Assembly (NCBI GenBank): GCA_030837505.1
Contig: JAUPKJ010000209.1
Location: forward strand, 1 to 34,626
Direction of reading: 5' to 3'
DNA length: 34,626 nucleotides
From: Actinomycetota bacterium
GTDB taxonomy: Bacteria; Actinomycetota; Actinomycetes; Actinomycetales; Kineosporiaceae
Shown here: positions 8,640-15,379 of the stretch, piece by piece
Numbering within the stretch: position 1 is the first letter of the stretch
Layout: every line of letters starts with the position of its first letter
Translations under genes and position numbers: made by a program
The notes under the pieces: model-generated
Databases searched by the model: none
The model's input: the letters and a program-made list of their open reading frames with translations, nothing else
Told to the model about the DNA's origin: nothing

Positions 8640-9833
8640 TCAGCGGGCACCCATGAGGTGCTCGACGGCCAGCTGGTTGAGGCGGACGAAACCGCAGCCG
8701 CGCTTGCCGACGGCCACGGCGTCGAAGTCCTCGAAGGCGCTGCGGTCGCTGAGCAGGTCCTCGACGGACTCGCCCGCCGCGAGGGTGGGCAGGGCCAGCT
8801 CGCCGATCTTGGCGTCGACCATGGCCTGCTGGACCTCGGGGTCGGCCCGGAAGGCCAGGGCGCGCTCCTTGAGCAGCAGGTAGGTGCGCATGTTGGCGGC
8901 CGCGGAGGCCCACACGCCGTCGAAGTCCTCCGTGCGCAGGGGCTTGTAGTCGAAGTGCCGCGGGCCGTCGTAGGAGTTCGCGCCCTCGACGCCGTTCTCC
9001 AGCAGGTCGACCAGGAAGAAGGCGTTGATCAGGTCGCCGTGACCGAAGATCAGGTCCTGGTCGTACTTCACGCCGCGCTGGCCGTTGAGGTCGATGTGGA
9101 ACAGCTTGCCGTGCCACAGGGCCTGGGCCACACCGTGGACGAAGTTCAGGCCCGCCATCTGCTCGTGCCCGACCTCGGGGTTCAGGCCGACCATGTCGGC
9201 GTGCTCGAGGCTGTTGATGAAGGCGAGCGCGTGGCCGATCGTCGGGAGGATGATGTCGCCGCGGGGCTCGTTGGGCTTGGGCTCCAGCGCGAAGCGCAGG
9301 CCGTAGCCGCGGTCCTTGACGTAGCCGGCCAGGGTGTCCAGGCCCTCGCGGTAGCGGTCCAGGGCGATCCGCACGTCCTTGGCGGCCTCGCTCTCGCTGC
9401 CCTCGCGGCCGCCCCAGAAGACGTACGTCGAGGCGCCGAGTTCTGCGGCCAGGTCGAGGTTGCGCATGACCTTGCGCAGGGCGTACCGGCGCACGGTGCG
9501 GTCGTTGCTGGTGAACCCGCCGTCCTTGAACACCGGCTGGCTGAACAGGTTGGTGGTCACCATCGGGACCTTCATGCCGGTCCGTGCGAGGGCGGCCTTG
9601 AAGTCCGCGATCTTCTTGTCGCGCGTGGCGGCGTCCGATCCGAAGGGGATCAGGTCGTCGTCGTGGAAGGTGACACCGTAGGCGCCCAGCTCGGACAGCC
9701 GTTCCACCGACTCCACCGGGTCGAGGGGGGCCCGGGTGACAGCGCCGAAGGGATCCTGGGCCTGCCAGCCGACGGTCCACAGACCGAACGTGAAACGGTC
9801 CGCAGGGGTGGGCTGGGTGGTGGACTGCGTCAT
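8640..9833 (-). CDS. xylA: Xylose isomerase
   Basis: XylA converts D-xylose to D-xylulose with two divalent metal ions. The 397-residue protein is the short, actinobacterial class I form. Visible active-site residues are H57 and D60 in [13 protein letters not shown]184 and K186 in [13 protein letters not shown]220 and H223 in [12 protein letters not shown]248 in HIDLNGQ, D258 and D260 in KYDQDLIFG, and D295 in FDYKP. The VFWGGREG signature is present. Start ATG 9833 follows a GGAGG site. It is first in the xylAB operon, divergent from the ROK regulator at 10242. Confidence 0.98.
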   Translation of the reverse strand: MTQSTTQPTPADRFTFGLWTVGWQAQDPFGAVTRAPLDPVESVERLSELGAYGVTFHDDDLIPFGSDAATRDKKIADFKAALARTGMKVPMVTTNLFSQPVFKDGGFTSNDRTVRRYALRKVMRNLDLAAELGASTYVFWGGREGSESEAAKDVRIALDRYREGLDTLAGYVKDRGYGLRFALEPKPNEPRGDIILPTIGHALAFINSLEHADMVGLNPEVGHEQMAGLNFVHGVAQALWHGKLFHIDLNGQRGVKYDQDLIFGHGDLINAFFLVDLLENGVEGANSYDGPRHFDYKPLRTEDFDGVWASAAANMRTYLLLKERALAFRADPEVQQAMVDAKIGELALPTLAAGESVEDLLSDRSAFEDFDAVAVGKRGCGFVRLNQLAVEHLMGAR

Positions 9834-10052
9834 GTGTTCCTCCGGGGTCTGCCGTCTCCGATCGGCTGTGGAAGCGGGCGGACCGATCGTTCCGGGCTCC
9901 GCCCACCGACGTCCCCTCCCCTGTTCGAGGACGTGGTTCTCAGGTCGAGCCCGCGTGAACAGGGAACGGTCACGATTCGAGCATCGGCCGGGAACGGGGC
10001 CGGCAGGAGTGGGATCGGTCAGGGACTTGGTTCGATTGTCGTGTGGAACGAC

Positions 10053-10096
10053 TTCGTTCAGGTACTGAACCTATGCCATGGTGGGGCGGGTGGCAA
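10053..10096 (-). promoter_or_regulatory. xylAB promoter with ROK operator
   Basis: Read on the minus strand, -35 TTGCCA (10096-10091), a 17-base spacer and -10 TAGGTT (10073-10068) put the start point near 10061, leaving a leader of about 230 bases. The operator-like element TTCGTTC-N7-GAAC (10053-10070) overlaps the -10 and start point. Inside it, GTTCAG-GTA-CTGAAC (10056-10070) is a perfect palindrome. A second palindrome, GAACGA-CT-TCGTTC, is at 10046-10059. The position suits repression by a ROK XylR protein relieved by xylose. The rest of 9834-10241 holds no gene. Confidence 0.6.
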
Positions 10097-10205
10097 TGGG
10101 TGGAGGAGATGAACTCCTCGTCCGCAGCAGTACCGTGGCGGGGCTCCTGCTTGGGGGGCGGGCCGTTCGAGACGCCATCTTCACGCCTCCTGAGTCATCT
10201 GGAGG

Positions 10206-10235
10206 TTGTTCGTTCGCTATGTGAACGAATATCAT
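10206..10235 (+). promoter_or_regulatory. ROK regulator promoter with autoregulatory operator
   Basis: -35 TTGTTC (10206-10211), an 18-base spacer and -10 TATCAT (10230-10235) predict transcription starting at 10242, the A of the ROK start codon, so the mRNA is probably leaderless. The spacer holds a perfect inverted repeat, TTCGTTC (10209-10215), N7, GAACGAA (10223-10229), matching the xylA-side operator in arm and spacing. Confidence 0.65.
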
Positions 10236-10241
10236 CGGGGA

Positions 10242-11516
10242 ATGCCTGTGTCCCGATCGGCCCCGGCTCGCCAGCGTTCCCTGCGCGAGCACAACCTCGC
10301 GCTCGTCCTCGGGGCGGTCGCCAGGACCGGGCCCCAGTCGCGGGCCAGGCTGGCCGCTGCCACGGGGTTGACCAAGGCGACGGTCTCCAGCCTCGTGGAC
10401 ACCCTGGTCACGGGCGGTCTGCTGCAGGAGCTGGGTCCGTCCGCCGGGGGAGTGGAGGATCGCCCCACCCCCGGCCGCCCGGGGCTGCCCCTGGGGCTGT
10501 CCCCCGACGGACCGGTCGGCATCGGGCTGGAGATCAACGTCGACTACATCGCCTGCTGCACCGTGGATCTCGCGCAGAATCTGCGACGGCGCGAGACCGT
10601 GATCGCCGACCTGCGCGACCAGCCCTTCGGGGTCGTGCTCGATCGCGCAGCCTCGGCCCTGTCGCGAGCCCTGTCCGACGCCCACGGGCACGGGCCCGTC
10701 GCCGGGGTCTCCGTGGCCGTGCCGGGGCTGGTCGACACCGACCACGGGGTCCTGCACCTCGCCCCCAACCTCGGCTGGCGCGACCTGCACGTCGTGGAGG
10801 AGCTGCGCCGTCGGTGCGGCGAACACGACCTGCCCATCAAACTGGAGAACGAGGCGAACCTCGCGGCCCTCGGGGAACTGTGGTGCGGCGGTCTGCGCAC
10901 CGACGAGGGCGAGCCCCTGCGGACCTTCGGGTACATCTCCGGGGAGATCGGGGTGGGGGCGGGGCTCGTGATGGACGGGCGCCTCTTCCGCGGCCAGCGC
11001 GGCTTCGGGGGCGAGCTGGGTCACCTGCCGGTCAGTCCCGACGGACCGGTGTGCAGTTGCGGTGCCACCGGTTGTCTGGAACGGATCGCCGGTCAGGACG
11101 CCATCCTGTCCCGGGCCGGACTGGACTGTGTGACAGGGCCGGTGACCAACAGCGAGGAGAGACGGCTCAGCGTCCTGCTGGAGCGCGCCCGGGAGGGCGA
11201 TCCGCGGGCGATCGGCGCGATCGAGGAGGCCGGCCAGGCCCTGGGCTCCGGGATGGCGGCCCTGGTGAATGTCGTCGACGTCGACACCGTGGTGCTCGGG
11301 GGGATGTACGCCCTGCTGGCACCGTGGCTGTTCGAACCGGCCCGCCGGGAGCTGGAACGCCGCGTGGTCGGGATGCGCTGGGCCCCGGTCCGTCTGCTCG
11401 TGTCCGGGGTCGGGCAGGACGCTGCGGTCCGCGGGGCAGCCGGTCTCATGATCCAGAAGGTCGTCGCCGATCCGGCCTCCTACGTGGGCGCCCGTTCCGA
11501 TCGTTCGGTCGGCTGA
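10242..11516 (+). CDS. ROK-family transcriptional repressor (XylR-like)
   Basis: The 424-residue protein has an N-terminal winged helix-turn-helix (about residues 20-65, GPQSRARLAAATGLTKATVSSLVDTLV) joined to a ROK sugar-binding fold. The ROK part shows GIGLEINVDYIACC, SVAVPGLVDTDHG, ENEANLAALGELW, and the signature GFGGELGHLPV followed by the zinc-binding CSCGATGCLE. Members with the HTH are repressors that leave DNA when the sugar binds. Divergence from xylAB and the shared operator make XylR the best role (inference). ATG 10242 is chosen because the -10 box ends 6 bases before it. A TTG at 10206 is in frame but forms part of the -35, and GTG 10248 is a weaker alternative. Confidence 0.88.
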   Translation: MPVSRSAPARQRSLREHNLALVLGAVARTGPQSRARLAAATGLTKATVSSLVDTLVTGGLLQELGPSAGGVEDRPTPGRPGLPLGLSPDGPVGIGLEINVDYIACCTVDLAQNLRRRETVIADLRDQPFGVVLDRAASALSRALSDAHGHGPVAGVSVAVPGLVDTDHGVLHLAPNLGWRDLHVVEELRRRCGEHDLPIKLENEANLAALGELWCGGLRTDEGEPLRTFGYISGEIGVGAGLVMDGRLFRGQRGFGGELGHLPVSPDGPVCSCGATGCLERIAGQDAILSRAGLDCVTGPVTNSEERRLSVLLERAREGDPRAIGAIEEAGQALGSGMAALVNVVDVDTVVLGGMYALLAPWLFEPARRELERRVVGMRWAPVRLLVSGVGQDAAVRGAAGLMIQKVVADPASYVGARSDRSVG

Positions 11517-11530
11517 TCGTTCGGTTGGCT
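11499..11530. repeat. 16-bp tandem duplication over the ROK stop codon
   Basis: GATCGTTCGGTCGGCT and GATCGTTCGGTTGGCT are adjacent (11499-11514, 11515-11530) and the stop codon at 11514-11516 lies at their junction. A weak 5-bp hairpin (11531-11547) follows, the only terminator candidate between this gene and the convergent tetR-type gene. Confidence 0.6.
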
Positions 11531-11566
11531 GATCCCCCGAAAGGATCGTGCGGGAGACGATTGATG

Positions 11567-12109
11567 TCAGGTGCTTTCCAGTACGGCCTCTGTGAGCTCC
11601 GCGAGGCCCGTGTACAGGCGCTCGTCCGGCCATTCCTGTAGGTGCGTGACGAGGTCGCTGCGTACGGCAGCGAGGAGGGCGTGGGCCAGGAAATCTGCGG
11701 AGCGAGGTCCTCTGGCCCGGGTGATCAGCTCGGTCAAGGTCGCATGCAGATCGTGATAGGTGATGTTGTTGTACGGGGAGCCACCGCCGGAGCTCTCCAG
11801 GGCGAGGGTGAGCGTTCGATTCTGGATCTTGAAGTGAAGGACGGCGTACAAAAGCGCCAGTACCTGCTCGGCCGGCCGGCCCGGGGGAAGCGTCCTCAGC
11901 TGTTCCTGCAACCGGGCTCCGCGCTCTTCGTACAGGGCGCGCAGGAGACCGACCCGATCGCCGAAGTGTCGGAACAACGTGCCCTTGCCGACACCGGCCG
12001 CGGCGGCCACGTCATCCATCGAAACCATGTCCGGGTCCGGGGCCGTGTCGAGCAAATGCCCGGCCGCATCGAGCACTGCATCTCGGTTGCGGGCGGCATC
12101 GGCGCGCAC
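11567..12109 (-). CDS. TetR-family transcriptional repressor
   Basis: The 180-residue protein has the TetR N-terminal DNA-binding domain: RNRDAVLDAAGHLLDTAP, then VSMDDVAAAAGVGKGTLFRHFGDRVGLLRALYE, with the recognition helix near residues 40-50. The all-helical C-terminal part carries a glycine/serine loop, ESSGGGSPYNN, near the likely ligand pocket. GTG 12109 follows an AAGGGG site at suitable spacing. The gene diverges from a leader ORF plus NmrA-like oxidoreductase. Two near-identical palindromes between them point to autorepression and control of the oxidoreductase. TetR/SDR pairs of this layout usually respond to small electrophiles or quinone-like compounds, but the ligand here is unknown. 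Confidence 0.9.
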   Translation of the reverse strand: MRADAARNRDAVLDAAGHLLDTAPDPDMVSMDDVAAAAGVGKGTLFRHFGDRVGLLRALYEERGARLQEQLRTLPPGRPAEQVLALLYAVLHFKIQNRTLTLALESSGGGSPYNNITYHDLHATLTELITRARGPRSADFLAHALLAAVRSDLVTHLQEWPDERLYTGLAELTEAVLEST

Positions 12110-12128
12110 CGGCTACCCCTTCCGTAAG

Positions 12129-12168
12129 TGGACTGGCAGTCCGTATGATGAACTGGACCAGCGGTCCG
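12129..12168. promoter_or_regulatory. Twin TetR operators around the NmrA-gene promoter
   Basis: GGACT-GGC-AGTCC (12130-12142) and GGACC-AGC-GGTCC (12155-12167) are perfect 5-bp palindromes 25 bases apart. Their flanks also match: TGGACY before and CCGWAT after. A -10 TATGAT (12144-12149) lies between them, with a weak -35 TTCCGT at 12120-12125, placing the plus-strand start point inside the second operator. The arrangement fits two repressor dimers on one promoter. Confidence 0.7.
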
Positions 12169-12259
12169 AATGGTACTGCTTCCGGTGGGAGTGATGGCGC
12201 GCGTGTTCGTCGCGCCTGGTCCCTCCGGCCGGGACCGCCCGAACCATGTGAGGTGAGTC

Positions 12260-12355
12260 ATGAGTGAGGTATCCACTGCCGTGATGGAGTTCCCGTCGGC
12301 CTCTCCGGACCGGCCTACCCGACCAGCCGGACTCGGACGTCGGGAGGGCTCATGA
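12260..12355 (+). CDS. 31-codon leader ORF coupled to the NmrA-like gene
   Basis: ATG 12260 follows a GAGGTGAG ribosome site. The frame encodes MSEVSTAVMEFPSASPDRPT plus 11 more residues and stops at 12353-12355, where its TGA overlaps the ATG of the next gene as ATGA. I do not recognise the peptide. It has no hydrophobic stretch. It could be a true microprotein, a leader that tunes translation by coupling, or chance. Confidence 0.4.
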   Translation: MSEVSTAVMEFPSASPDRPTRPAGLGRREGS

Positions 12356-13170
12356 TCCTGATCACCGGGGGTACCGGAACCACGGGACGACTCATAGCGC
12401 GTGAACTGGCGCATCGGGGTCGCCGGGTCCGGACGGCTGCACGGGGAGCCGGGGCGGACATTCCTTTTGATTGGTATGACCCGAAAACCCATCTTCCGGC
12501 GTTGCGGGGTACGCGAGCTTTGTACGTGGTTGCGCCGACCGGCCTGCTCGACCCGTCGCCGGTAGTGCTGCCCTTCCTCGAACTCGCTCGGCGTTCTGGT
12601 GTCCACAGGGCGGTCCTGCTCGGTTCCTCCGCGGTCCCAGCCGGTGAACACGGCCTCGGACTCGTGCAGACCTGTCTGGGAGACATTTTTTCTGAATGGG
12701 CTGTCCTGCGGCCTTCGTGGTTCATGGAGAACTTCGTGGGGAACCACCCGCATGCCCGTAACATCCGTGAACGGGGTGAGATCGTCAGTGCCACCGGCAA
12801 CGGAAGGGTCGGATTCATCGATCCCCTGGACATCGCAGAAACTGCAGTACGGGCTCTGACCGACCCGGTGCCCCACAACACAGATCATGTCCTCACCGGA
12901 CCCGAGAGCCTCTCCTACGACGACGTTGCAGCCGTCCTCTGCGAGGTCGGCGGGAGGCCGGTCCGCCACCGTGCGGTCGGGGAGGGCGAACTCGTCGGTC
13001 TTCTGGAGATGGCAGGGATGCCCGGTGGCTACGCACGTTTCCTCGCGGCTCTGGACGTCGGCATCGCTCAGGGGGCGGAGGATCGCACCACCCCTGTCGT
13101 CCAGGAGGTGACAGGGCGCCCTCCCCGGGCGTTCAGGGAGTTCTGTCGGGGTCGCTTCCCCGGACAGTGA
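12352..13170 (+). CDS. NmrA-like NAD(P)-binding oxidoreductase (atypical SDR)
   Basis: The 272-residue protein opens with the Rossmann motif ITGGTGTTGRLIARELAHRG (residues 4-23), followed by TAARGA as the NADP-phosphate position. It carries SGVHRAVLLGSSAV and RPSWFMENF, typical of atypical short-chain dehydrogenases of the NmrA/SDR_a5 group. These lack the usual YxxxK pair, and none is seen here at the usual place. Some family members reduce quinones or small carbonyls, others only sense NADP. The reaction here is not readable. Start ATG 12352 follows GGGAGG. Control by the divergent TetR protein is likely. Confidence 0.82.
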   Translation: MILITGGTGTTGRLIARELAHRGRRVRTAARGAGADIPFDWYDPKTHLPALRGTRALYVVAPTGLLDPSPVVLPFLELARRSGVHRAVLLGSSAVPAGEHGLGLVQTCLGDIFSEWAVLRPSWFMENFVGNHPHARNIRERGEIVSATGNGRVGFIDPLDIAETAVRALTDPVPHNTDHVLTGPESLSYDDVAAVLCEVGGRPVRHRAVGEGELVGLLEMAGMPGGYARFLAALDVGIAQGAEDRTTPVVQEVTGRPPRAFREFCRGRFPGQ

Positions 13171-13430
13171 TCCGGCGTGGTTCGCGCGAGGTGCGGGCCA
13201 CAGACCTCCTGGCGATGCGCCGACCGCTGTCGCCGGCACGGCGACAGCGTCCCGTCCGTTCGGGCTGGTCGGCGACCTCCGAAAGTGTTGCGGGCCAGGG
13301 ATGGCTGGCATGTCTCATATGAGCGCTATGTTCTGGTGTGTCACTTTGGTTGGTTATTCGCTCCTCGACTCCCGTCGCGAGCAAATGGGTGTTATCCTTG
13401 AGGTTAACAAAAGATGAACGAAGGATGACC

Positions 13431-13547
13431 ATGAAGGTTGGGCGGGTGGCTGTAGAGGTTGCAGCGCCACCGGTGCGAACCGGCGGGAGCCCGAACCGGC
13501 CAGGGGGGAACAAACGGCGGGGGACGACGGAGGTGTTCCAGAAATGA
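13431..13547 (+). CDS. 38-residue hypothetical basic peptide
   Basis: ATG 13431 follows AAGGA (13421-13425). The peptide starts MKVGRVAVEVAAPPVRTGG and is rich in Arg, Lys, Gly and Pro, with a GNKRRG patch near its end. Its TGA overlaps the next ORF start as ATGA, which argues for translation of both. An earlier in-frame ATG at 13425 is possible. The 260 bases before it (13171-13430) hold no recognised gene, only a 10-bp palindrome CTCATATGAG at 13314-13323. No homologue is recognised. Confidence 0.4.
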   Translation: MKVGRVAVEVAAPPVRTGGSPNRPGGNKRRGTTEVFQK

Positions 13548-13717
13548 CCAACGTGACTGCCACCAGGAACAGCACACTTCAGAACAAGACGCAGGGCAGG
13601 TCCCGCCCGTCGGCGCGGTGGACCCCGGTCGAGCGCACGGACGGCACACGACGCCTGGAGATGTCCTGGTCCGTGAGGGAGAACAAGGTCCCCTCACAGA
13701 CGACGTCGGCTCGCTGA
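13544..13717 (+). CDS. 57-residue hypothetical protein
   Basis: The frame starts at ATG 13544 with GGAGG at 13529-13533 and ends 22 bases before a strong terminator. The sequence is basic and serine/threonine-rich, with a central ARWTPVERTDGTRRLEMSW segment. The pattern WTPV..DGTRRLEM recalls short conserved actinobacterial hypothetical proteins, but this is from memory and unverified. No signal peptide or membrane segment. It overlaps the 38-residue ORF by four bases, so the two look like a tiny operon. Confidence 0.55.
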   Translation: MTNVTATRNSTLQNKTQGRSRPSARWTPVERTDGTRRLEMSWSVRENKVPSQTTSAR

Positions 13718-13739
13718 GCCCGCGGACAACAAACAGCCC

Positions 13740-13774
13740 CGATGGCCCGTACGCTCACGGCGTACGGGCCATCG
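13740..13774. terminator. Bidirectional terminator before htrA
   Basis: A perfect 15-bp stem (13740-13754 with 13760-13774) and a TCACG loop lie between the small plus-strand ORF and the end of the minus-strand htrA. Confidence 0.88.
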
Positions 13775-13798
13775 CCCTGTTCACGGACCCTGCGAGGA

Positions 13799-15199
13799 TC
13801 ACTGGCTCTGGTTCGGCCTGGTTCCCAGCTTCACCTTGATGTCCTTGTGCTCCTTGCCACGGATGACCGTGAAGGTCACCTCGGTTCCGGTGTCGCGCTC
13901 GCGGATGTGGGCCACGAGGGAGTCCGAACCGCTCACGGCGACCTTGTCGATCGCGATGATCTGGTCGCCGCGCTTCATACCGGCCTTGTCGGCGGGTGAG
14001 TCCTTCGAAACGCTCTCGACCTGTGCGGATTCCCGGGTGGCGCTGCTGTCCTCGACCCTGCCGTCCCGCAGCGTCACACCCATCCACGCGTGCGTCGCCG
14101 TTCCACTCTTGATCAATTCGTTGGCGACGGACTTGGCCTTGTTGATCGGGATGGCGAAGCCGAGCCCGATGCTGCCGGACTGGCCACTGACCGAACTGCC
14201 GAGGGAGGCGATCGACGAGGTGATGCCGACGACCCGGCCCCCGGAGTCGACCAGGGCGCCACCGCTGTTGCCGGGGTTCACCGCGGCGTCGGTCTGGATG
14301 GCGTTGGTGACCACCTGCTCACCCGTGGACTGCCCGAACGGGTTCTGCTGCTGCGAGGACGAGACGGTCGTGGTCACGGGACGGTTCACGGCGCTGACGA
14401 TGCCGGTCGTGACGGTGTTCGACAGCCCGAGGGGGTTGCCGAGAGCCATGACGCCGCTGCCCACCTTGACGTCGGAGGAGTTGCCCAGGGTCGCGGCCTT
14501 CAGATCCTTGGGGGTGTCCTTGATCTTGATGACGGCCAGGTCGGTGGCCGGGTCCGTGCCGACGACGTCGGCAGAGTATCCCCGCCCGTCGCTCAGCAGG
14601 ACAGTGATCGAGCCGTTCTGCCCCGCACCGTCGACGACGTGATTGTTCGTCAGCACATGCCCGGCGGTGTCGATGATGACGCCGGAGCCCTCCCCGGAGC
14701 TGGTCTCCTGCTGGCCGAAGGGGCTCTCCTGCCGGGCGGTCAACTTCACGGAGACCACGCTGGGGCCGACCGTCGATGCCACGGCCTGCCAATCGGGGGC
14801 TGAACCGTTGGTCGACTTCACCGGCGGATCGACCTGTTTGCCGTTGTCGGAGCTGCTCGTACTGAAGATCGAACCGCTGTTGCCGTCGTCCTCGAACAGG
14901 TCAGAGACCCCGACCGTGAGCAGACTCGCCAGGAGAGCTGTGGCCACGGTGGCGGCCCCCAGGATCATCCAGGTGGGTCCCTTGCGGTCCCTGCGCTCGG
15001 AGGCGGGGCCCGGATCGGGCGGACCCTCCTCGAAACAGGACACGGTGGAGGCGGGAATCTGTTGGGTGGGTTCAGCGACGTCCGGCGTGGAGCCCCGGGA
15101 CCCGCGAGCCCGGCCCTGCGGCTCGTCGCTGCCACCGGTGTTCGGACCGTCCCAGCGGCCTCGCCAGTTCTCGGGTTCCGGTTCCGTTGTCTGCGACAT
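13799..15199 (-). CDS. Membrane-anchored HtrA/DegP-type serine protease
   Basis: The 466-residue protein has a 76-residue acidic, proline-rich cytoplasmic N-terminus, one membrane helix (about 77-98), a serine/asparagine linker, a trypsin-like domain and one PDZ domain (about 372-460). The catalytic triad is H187 (LTNNHVVDG), D220 (TDLAVIKI) and S312 (NPGNSGGALVD). It would degrade or refold damaged proteins outside the membrane. Start ATG 15199 has a GAGAGGTGA site; 13 further upstream codons are open but less likely. It lies 180 bases downstream of the sensor kinase on the same strand. The arrangement matches M. tuberculosis mprAB-pepD and Streptomyces CutRS-controlled htrA genes. Two 7-bp direct repeats upstream suggest control by the neighbouring regulator. 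Confidence 0.93.
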   Translation of the reverse strand: MSQTTEPEPENWRGRWDGPNTGGSDEPQGRARGSRGSTPDVAEPTQQIPASTVSCFEEGPPDPGPASERRDRKGPTWMILGAATVATALLASLLTVGVSDLFEDDGNSGSIFSTSSSDNGKQVDPPVKSTNGSAPDWQAVASTVGPSVVSVKLTARQESPFGQQETSSGEGSGVIIDTAGHVLTNNHVVDGAGQNGSITVLLSDGRGYSADVVGTDPATDLAVIKIKDTPKDLKAATLGNSSDVKVGSGVMALGNPLGLSNTVTTGIVSAVNRPVTTTVSSSQQQNPFGQSTGEQVVTNAIQTDAAVNPGNSGGALVDSGGRVVGITSSIASLGSSVSGQSGSIGLGFAIPINKAKSVANELIKSGTATHAWMGVTLRDGRVEDSSATRESAQVESVSKDSPADKAGMKRGDQIIAIDKVAVSGSDSLVAHIRERDTGTEVTFTVIRGKEHKDIKVKLGTRPNQSQ

Positions 15200-15262
15200 G
15201 AAGGTCACCTCTCCGGGGAATGGATAGACACATCTCACCGCTCGGTCCTGTGGGGCGCCTCC

Positions 15263-15287
15263 ACCGTAGCTGGGAGTTTCCTGGGAG
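15263..15287 (-). promoter_or_regulatory. htrA promoter candidate with OmpR-type direct repeats
   Basis: On the minus strand CTCCCAG (15287-15281), GAAA, CTCCCAG (15276-15270) gives two identical 7-bp repeats at an 11-bp period. One base later comes a possible -10, TACGGT (15268-15263). OmpR/PhoB-family regulators bind such repeats head to tail. The repeats lie closer to the -10 than in classical Pho boxes, so activation or repression cannot be told. Confidence 0.5.
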
Positions 15288-15379
15288 AGGGGTGAATCGA
15301 TCGGGAAGATCCTGGTCTGTACCGGGGGAACACGCTCGGTGGGAGGGTCCGTGCTCCGTTCCGCTCCCGGGCTTTTGGC

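Noticed and set aside
6984-10112. Plus-strand open frame of over 1,000 codons opposite xylB and xylA
   Set aside because: It is the mirror of two well-conserved enzymes, is full of Gly/Arg/Gln with no domain, and arises from high GC in codon third positions.
10071-11633. Long minus-strand frame opposite the ROK gene
   Set aside because: No conserved domain, and it would cover the divergent promoter and operators.
13171-13430. Small ORFs upstream of the two tiny genes
   Set aside because: None has a convincing ribosome site together with coding-like composition; only a 10-bp palindrome stands out.
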